The position numbers and the translations under genes are program-made. Below, piece after piece: positions 59,996 to 64,000 of a stretch of DNA of 64,000 bases. This DNA comes from Streptomyces beigongshangae (lineage in GTDB: Bacteria > Actinomycetota > Actinomycetes > Streptomycetales > Streptomycetaceae): contig NZ_JAHKJW010000002.1 of the NCBI RefSeq assembly GCF_019710745.1, forward strand, positions 138,006-202,005, in the 5' to 3' direction. The stretch's first letter is position 1, and the number at the start of each line of letters is the position of its first letter. The notes below the pieces were generated by a model. The model did not search any database and was not told the DNA's origin. It saw only the letters and a list, made by a program, of their open reading frames with translations.

Positions 59996-61387
59996 ATGAG
60001 CCGTTCCGCACACCCCGCCGGGCCCCGTCACGCCGATGTGCTGCCCGAGGGCCACTACTCCGCTCCGGCGGCCGACCTCAACGTCCTCGACCCGAAGGTC
60101 TGGGCGCAGACCGTGACGCGTACCGAGGACGGCTCGGTCAGCGTCGGCGGGATCGACGTGGCGACGCTCGCCGAGGAGTTCGGCACCCCCGCCTACATCC
60201 TCGACGAGACCGACTTCCGTGCGCGGGCGCGCGCCTGGCGCACCGCCTTCGGGCACGACGCCGACGTCTTCTACGCCGGGAAGGCGTTCCTCTCCCGCGC
60301 CGTCGTGCGCTGGCTGCACGAGGAGGGCCTCAATCTCGACGTGTGCTCCGGTGGCGAGCTGGCCACCGCCCTCTCCGCCGGCATGCCCGCCGACCGCATC
60401 GCCTTTCACGGCAACAACAAGTCCGTGGAGGAGATCACCAAGGCCGTCGAGGCCGGCGTCGGGCGCATCGTCCTCGACTCCTTCCAGGAGATCGTGCGGG
60501 TCGCGCACATCGCGCAGGGCCTCGGCAGGCGGCAGCGCGTGCAGATCCGCGTGACCGTCGGCGTCGAGGCCCACACGCACGAGTTCATCGCCACCGCCCA
60601 CGAGGACCAGAAGTTCGGGATCGCGCTCGCGGACGGGCAGGCCGCCGAGGCCGTACGGCGCGCGCTCGCCCTCGACGGGCTCGAAGTGATCGGTATCCAT
60701 TCCCACATCGGTTCGCAGATCTTCGACATGGCGGGGTTCGAGGTGGCCGCGCGGCGTGTCGTGTCGCTGCTCGCCCAGATCCGTGACGAGCACGGGGTCG
60801 AGCTGCCCGAGATCGACCTCGGCGGCGGTCTCGGCATCGCCTACACCAGCGAGGACGACCCCCGCGAACCCCACGAGATCGCCAAGGCGCTCGGTGAGAT
60901 CGTGACGAGGGAGTGCGAGGCCGCCAAGCTGCGCACGCCCCGCATCTCCGTCGAGCCCGGGCGTGCCATCGCCGGGCCGACCGCCTTCACCCTGTACGAG
61001 GTGGGCACCGTCAAGCCACTCGAAGGACTGCGTACGTACGTCTCCGTCGACGGCGGCATGTCCGACAACATCCGCACCGCGCTGTACGACGCCGAGTACA
61101 GCGTCGCCCTGGTCTCCCGTACGAGTGACGCCGAGCCCATGCTCGTCCGGGTGGTCGGCAAGCACTGCGAGAGCGGCGACATCGTCGTGAAGGACGCGTT
61201 CCTGCCCTCCGACCTGGCCCCCGGCGACCTCGTCGCGGTGCCCGCCACCGGTGCGTACTGCCGCTCGATGGCCAGCAACTACAACCACGCCCTGCGCCCG
61301 CCCGTCGTCGCGGTCCGCGACGGCGAGGCGAGGGTGATCGTGCGCCGCGAGACGGAGGAGGACCTTCTGCGTCTCGACGTCGGCTGA
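59996..61387 (+). CDS. lysA: Diaminopimelate decarboxylase
   Basis: A 463-aa PLP enzyme of fold type III catalysing the last step of lysine synthesis, meso-diaminopimelate to L-lysine. PLP-binding Lys96 in VFYAGKAFLSRA, His/Gly motifs GIHSHIGSQIFD, the phosphate loop DLGGGLGIAY, and the C-terminal SVDGGMSDNIRTALYDA with active-site residues around ELLCKHCESGD-like KHCESGDIVV. The N-terminal 30-40 residues are an extension common in actinomycetes. It follows nrtL in the same orientation. Confidence 0.97.
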   Translation: MSRSAHPAGPRHADVLPEGHYSAPAADLNVLDPKVWAQTVTRTEDGSVSVGGIDVATLAEEFGTPAYILDETDFRARARAWRTAFGHDADVFYAGKAFLSRAVVRWLHEEGLNLDVCSGGELATALSAGMPADRIAFHGNNKSVEEITKAVEAGVGRIVLDSFQEIVRVAHIAQGLGRRQRVQIRVTVGVEAHTHEFIATAHEDQKFGIALADGQAAEAVRRALALDGLEVIGIHSHIGSQIFDMAGFEVAARRVVSLLAQIRDEHGVELPEIDLGGGLGIAYTSEDDPREPHEIAKALGEIVTRECEAAKLRTPRISVEPGRAIAGPTAFTLYEVGTVKPLEGLRTYVSVDGGMSDNIRTALYDAEYSVALVSRTSDAEPMLVRVVGKHCESGDIVVKDAFLPSDLAPGDLVAVPATGAYCRSMASNYNHALRPPVVAVRDGEARVIVRRETEEDLLRLDVG

Positions 61388-61424
61388 TCGCGACGACGCA
61401 CGGGTGTCGCGGCCGACCGCGACC

Positions 61425-61470
61425 GATGCCGACCGGCCGCGACCGTTGCCGACCGGCCATGGTCGGCATC
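61425..61470 (+). terminator. Inverted repeats after lysA
   Basis: GATGCCGACC (61425-61434) pairs with GGTCGGCATC (61461-61470). A tighter alternative uses 61448-61454 with 61461-61467. Two competing stems share one right arm. The likely role is termination after lysA; attenuation before hom is less likely. Confidence 0.6.
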
Positions 61471-61674
61471 GGCCGACCGTGACCGGTGTCGTCGGCGCCG
61501 GCGACCGGTCGTCGCTGGTGGCGGCCTGCGGAGCGAGTGAGTCCGGACGGAAGATCTCCTGTCCTCCGTCCCGTAAAGATGAAATAGACATCTCACGATC
61601 CGGACGAGGGGCAGAAACCCCCGTCCGGTGAGTGAGACTGGTTCCACCGTGACGGTGTGAGGAAACGAGGTCGG

Positions 61675-62976
61675 ATGATGCGTACGCGTCCGCTGAAGGT
61701 GGCGCTGCTGGGCTGTGGGGTCGTCGGCTCAGAGGTGGCGCGCATCATGACGACGCACGCCGACGACCTCGCCGCCCGCATCGGGGCCCCCGTGGAACTG
61801 GCGGGCGTGGCCGTGCGCCGCCCCTCCCGGGTGCGCGAGGGCATCGACCCCGCGCTGGTCACCACGGACGCGACCGCCCTGGTCAAACGGGGCGACATCG
61901 ACGTGGTCGTCGAGGTCATCGGCGGTATCGAACCCGCCCGCTCCCTCATCACCACCGCCTTCGAGTACGGCGCCTCCGTCGTCTCCGCGAACAAGGCGCT
62001 CCTCGCCCAGGACGGCGCGGCCCTGCACGCGGCGGCCGAGGACCACGACGCGGACCTCTACTACGAGGCCGCCGTCGCCGGCGCCATCCCGCTGATCCGG
62101 CCGCTGCGCGAGTCCCTCGCCGGCGACAAGGTCAACCGGGTGCTCGGCATCGTCAACGGCACCACCAACTTCATCCTCGACAAGATGGACTCGACGGGCG
62201 CGGGCTACCAGGAGGCCCTGGACGAGGCCACCGCCCTCGGGTACGCGGAGGCCGATCCCACCGCCGACGTCGAGGGGTTCGACGCGGCCGCCAAGGCCGC
62301 CATCCTCGCCGGGATCGCCTTCCACACGCGGGTGCGCCTCGACGACGTGTACCGCGAGGGCATGACCGAGGTCACCGCCGCCGACTTCGCCTCGGCCAGG
62401 GCGATGGGCTGCACGATCAAGCTGCTCGCCATCTGCGAGCGGGCCGCCGACGGGGGGTCGGTCACCGCGCGGGTGCACCCCGCCATGATCCCGCTGAGCC
62501 ATCCGCTGGCCTCCGTGCGCGGCGCGTACAACGCCGTGTTCGTCGAGTCGGACGCGGCCGGGCAGCTCATGTTCTACGGGCCGGGGGCGGGCGGCGCCCC
62601 GACCGCGTCCGCCGTGCTCGGCGACCTCGTGGCCGTGTGCCGCAACAAGCTCAGCGGTGCGACCGGGCCAGGCGACTCGGCGTACGCCCGGCTGCCCGTC
62701 TCGCCCATGGGCGAGGTCGTCACCCGCTATCACATCAGTCTCGACGTGGCGGACAAGCCGGGTGTCCTGGCCCAGGTGGCGACCGTCTTCGCCGAGCACG
62801 GCGTGTCCATCGACACGGTCCGCCAGCAAGGACGGCAGGACGGGGGCGGCGACGCCTCCCTGGTCGTCGTCACGCACCGCGCGTCCGACGCGTCCCTCAC
62901 CGGGACCGTCGAGGCGCTGCGCAACCTCGACACCGTGCGGGGTGTCGCCAGCATCATGCGGGTTGAAGGGGAGTAA
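61675..62976 (+). CDS. hom: Homoserine dehydrogenase
   Basis: A 433-aa NAD(P)H-dependent enzyme reducing aspartate semialdehyde to homoserine (threonine/methionine branch). N-terminal Rossmann VALLGCGVVGSEVARIM, catalytic region AAVAGAIPLIRPLRESLAGD, GIVNGTTNFILDKM, with YAEADPTADVEGFDAAAK, and a C-terminal ACT domain (HISLDVADKPGVLAQVATVFAEHGVSI), through which threonine feedback is expected. ATG 61675 or 61678 follows GAGGTCGG. The upstream 286 bp contain an AT-rich pocket (61577-61593) that may be its promoter. thrC starts six bases after the stop. Confidence 0.97.
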   Translation: MMRTRPLKVALLGCGVVGSEVARIMTTHADDLAARIGAPVELAGVAVRRPSRVREGIDPALVTTDATALVKRGDIDVVVEVIGGIEPARSLITTAFEYGASVVSANKALLAQDGAALHAAAEDHDADLYYEAAVAGAIPLIRPLRESLAGDKVNRVLGIVNGTTNFILDKMDSTGAGYQEALDEATALGYAEADPTADVEGFDAAAKAAILAGIAFHTRVRLDDVYREGMTEVTAADFASARAMGCTIKLLAICERAADGGSVTARVHPAMIPLSHPLASVRGAYNAVFVESDAAGQLMFYGPGAGGAPTASAVLGDLVAVCRNKLSGATGPGDSAYARLPVSPMGEVVTRYHISLDVADKPGVLAQVATVFAEHGVSIDTVRQQGRQDGGGDASLVVVTHRASDASLTGTVEALRNLDTVRGVASIMRVEGE

Positions 62977-62982
62977 CCAGCA

Positions 62983-64000
62983 ATGACCCACCAGTGGCGC
63001 GGAATCATCGAGGAGTACCGGGACCGGCTGCCGGTGTCCGGCACCACGCAGGTCGTGACGCTCCGTGAGGGCGGTACGCCGCTCGTGCCGGCGCAGGTGC
63101 TCTCCGAGCGCACGGGCTGCGAGGTCCACCTCAAGGTCGAGGGCGCGAACCCCACCGGGTCCTTCAAGGACCGCGGTATGACCATGGCCATCACGCGGGC
63201 CAAGGAGGAGGGCGCGAAGGCCGTCATCTGCGCCTCCACGGGCAACACGTCCGCCTCGGCCGCCGCCTACGCCGTACGGGCCGGGATGGTCTGCGCCGTC
63301 CTCGTCCCGCAGGGCAAGATCGCGCTCGGCAAGATGGGCCAGGCCCTCGTGCACGGCGCGAAGATCCTCCAGGTCGACGGGAACTTCGACGACTGCCTCA
63401 CGCTGGCGCGCAGCCTCTCCGACAACTACCCGGTGGCGCTGGTCAATTCGGTGAACCCGGTGCGTATCGAGGGGCAGAAGACCGCGGCGTTCGAGATCGT
63501 GGACATGCTCGGCGACGCCCCCGACATCCACGTCCTCCCCGTCGGCAACGCGGGCAACATCACCGCGTACTGGAAGGGGTACACGGAGTACGCCGCCGAC
63601 GGGATCGCCGGCCGGACTCCGCGGATGTGGGGCTTCCAGGCGTCCGGGTCCGCGCCCATCGTGCGCGGCGAGGTCGTCAAGGACCCCTCGACGATCGCCA
63701 CCGCGATCCGGATCGGCAACCCGGCCTCGTGGCAGTTCGCGCTCGCCGCGCGGGACGAGTCGGGCGGCCTCATCGACGAGGTGACGGACCGTGAGATCCT
63801 GCGCGCCTACCGGCTCTTGGCCGCTCAGGAGGGCGTCTTCGTCGAGCCCGCCTCCGCCGCCTCCGTCGCCGGGCTCCTCAAGGCCGCCGAACAGGGCAAG
63901 GTCGACCCGGGGCAGCGCATCGTCTGCACGGTGACCGGGAACGGTCTCAAGGACCCCGACTGGGCCGTCGCGGGCGCCCCGCAGCCCGTCACGGTCCCCG
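62983..64000 (+). CDS. thrC: Threonine synthase (cut by window end)
   Basis: The first 339 codons of a PLP-dependent threonine synthase converting O-phosphohomoserine to threonine. PLP Lys62 in [14 protein letters not shown], the phosphate-binding [11 protein letters not shown], and [17 protein letters not shown] with the second Gly-rich loop, ending [21 protein letters not shown] stands 10 bases before the ATG. The gene forms an operon with hom; in Streptomyces thrB usually follows, beyond this window. Confidence 0.97.
   Translation, partial: MTHQWRGIIEEYRDRLPVSGTTQVVTLREGGTPLVPAQVLSERTGCEVHLKVEGANPTGSFKDRGMTMAITRAKEEGAKAVICASTGNTSASAAAYAVRAGMVCAVLVPQGKIALGKMGQALVHGAKILQVDGNFDDCLTLARSLSDNYPVALVNSVNPVRIEGQKTAAFEIVDMLGDAPDIHVLPVGNAGNITAYWKGYTEYAADGIAGRTPRMWGFQASGSAPIVRGEVVKDPSTIATAIRIGNPASWQFALAARDESGGLIDEVTDREILRAYRLLAAQEGVFVEPASAASVAGLLKAAEQGKVDPGQRIVCTVTGNGLKDPDWAVAGAPQPVTVP

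Overview
The window is high-GC actinomycete DNA, almost certainly a Streptomyces chromosome. The main evidence is the strong G/C bias at third codon positions, a conservon (cvnABCD-type operon), a HAIR-type HspR box in front of lon, a Streptomyces-style NrtL-lysA-hom-thrC cluster, and an actinomycete integrative and conjugative element (AICE) in a tRNA-Arg gene. From memory, this order resembles the lon-to-thrC stretch of S. coelicolor, where an AICE also sits at tRNA-Arg; I could not check this.

Left core, 1-30.8 kb. In order: an OmpR-type two-component system (minus strand, kinase cut by the window edge), a spermidine-synthase-like protein, a GNAT acetyltransferase, lon, a MarR regulator, a PP2C-like protein and the conservon operon followed by a StyA-like flavin monooxygenase. 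Then come an NlpC/P60 hydrolase, a TetR regulator, two divergent diiron proteins, a PBP/FtsW pair, a secreted SH3 protein, a degenerate NERD protein, Ku, a cytochrome P450, a GH35 beta-galactosidase and its probable LacI repressor.

Decayed island, about 30.8-39.6 kb. It holds long gene-free stretches, an intact NERD protein, a membrane Ser/Thr kinase that stops inside an IS5-like element, a frameshifted transposase, a hexapeptide acetyltransferase divergent from a LysR regulator, an F420/NADP-type reductase, and the 3' half of an AICE integrase followed by a second att copy. It looks like the right end of an older element.

AICE, about 39.6-57.8 kb. A 110-bp perfect direct repeat (39526-39635 and 57720-57829) bounds it, and the right copy lies within an intact tRNA-Arg(CCG). 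The right half is the AICE backbone on the plus strand: XRE/DUF5753 regulator, ATP-binding protein, sigma-like HTH protein, PP2C-like protein, Pra-like activator, FtsK/TraB-like translocase, DUF2637 and small spread proteins, HUH replication initiator, excisionase and integrase. A 16-bp palindromic motif, GTCTAG-N4-CTAGAC, occurs six times in front of backbone genes. The left half is minus-strand cargo of clearly lower GC: a KAP P-loop NTPase, a GHKL/Hsp90-like ATPase overlapping an unrecognised 422-aa protein, and an AspBHI/Mrr-like restriction nuclease. This is the best candidate here for an undescribed defence system.

Right core, 57.8-64 kb. tRNA-Arg, a single-domain response regulator, the ArgS-like NrtL, lysA, homoserine dehydrogenase and the start of thrC: the diaminopimelate/lysine and threonine branch of aspartate-family synthesis.
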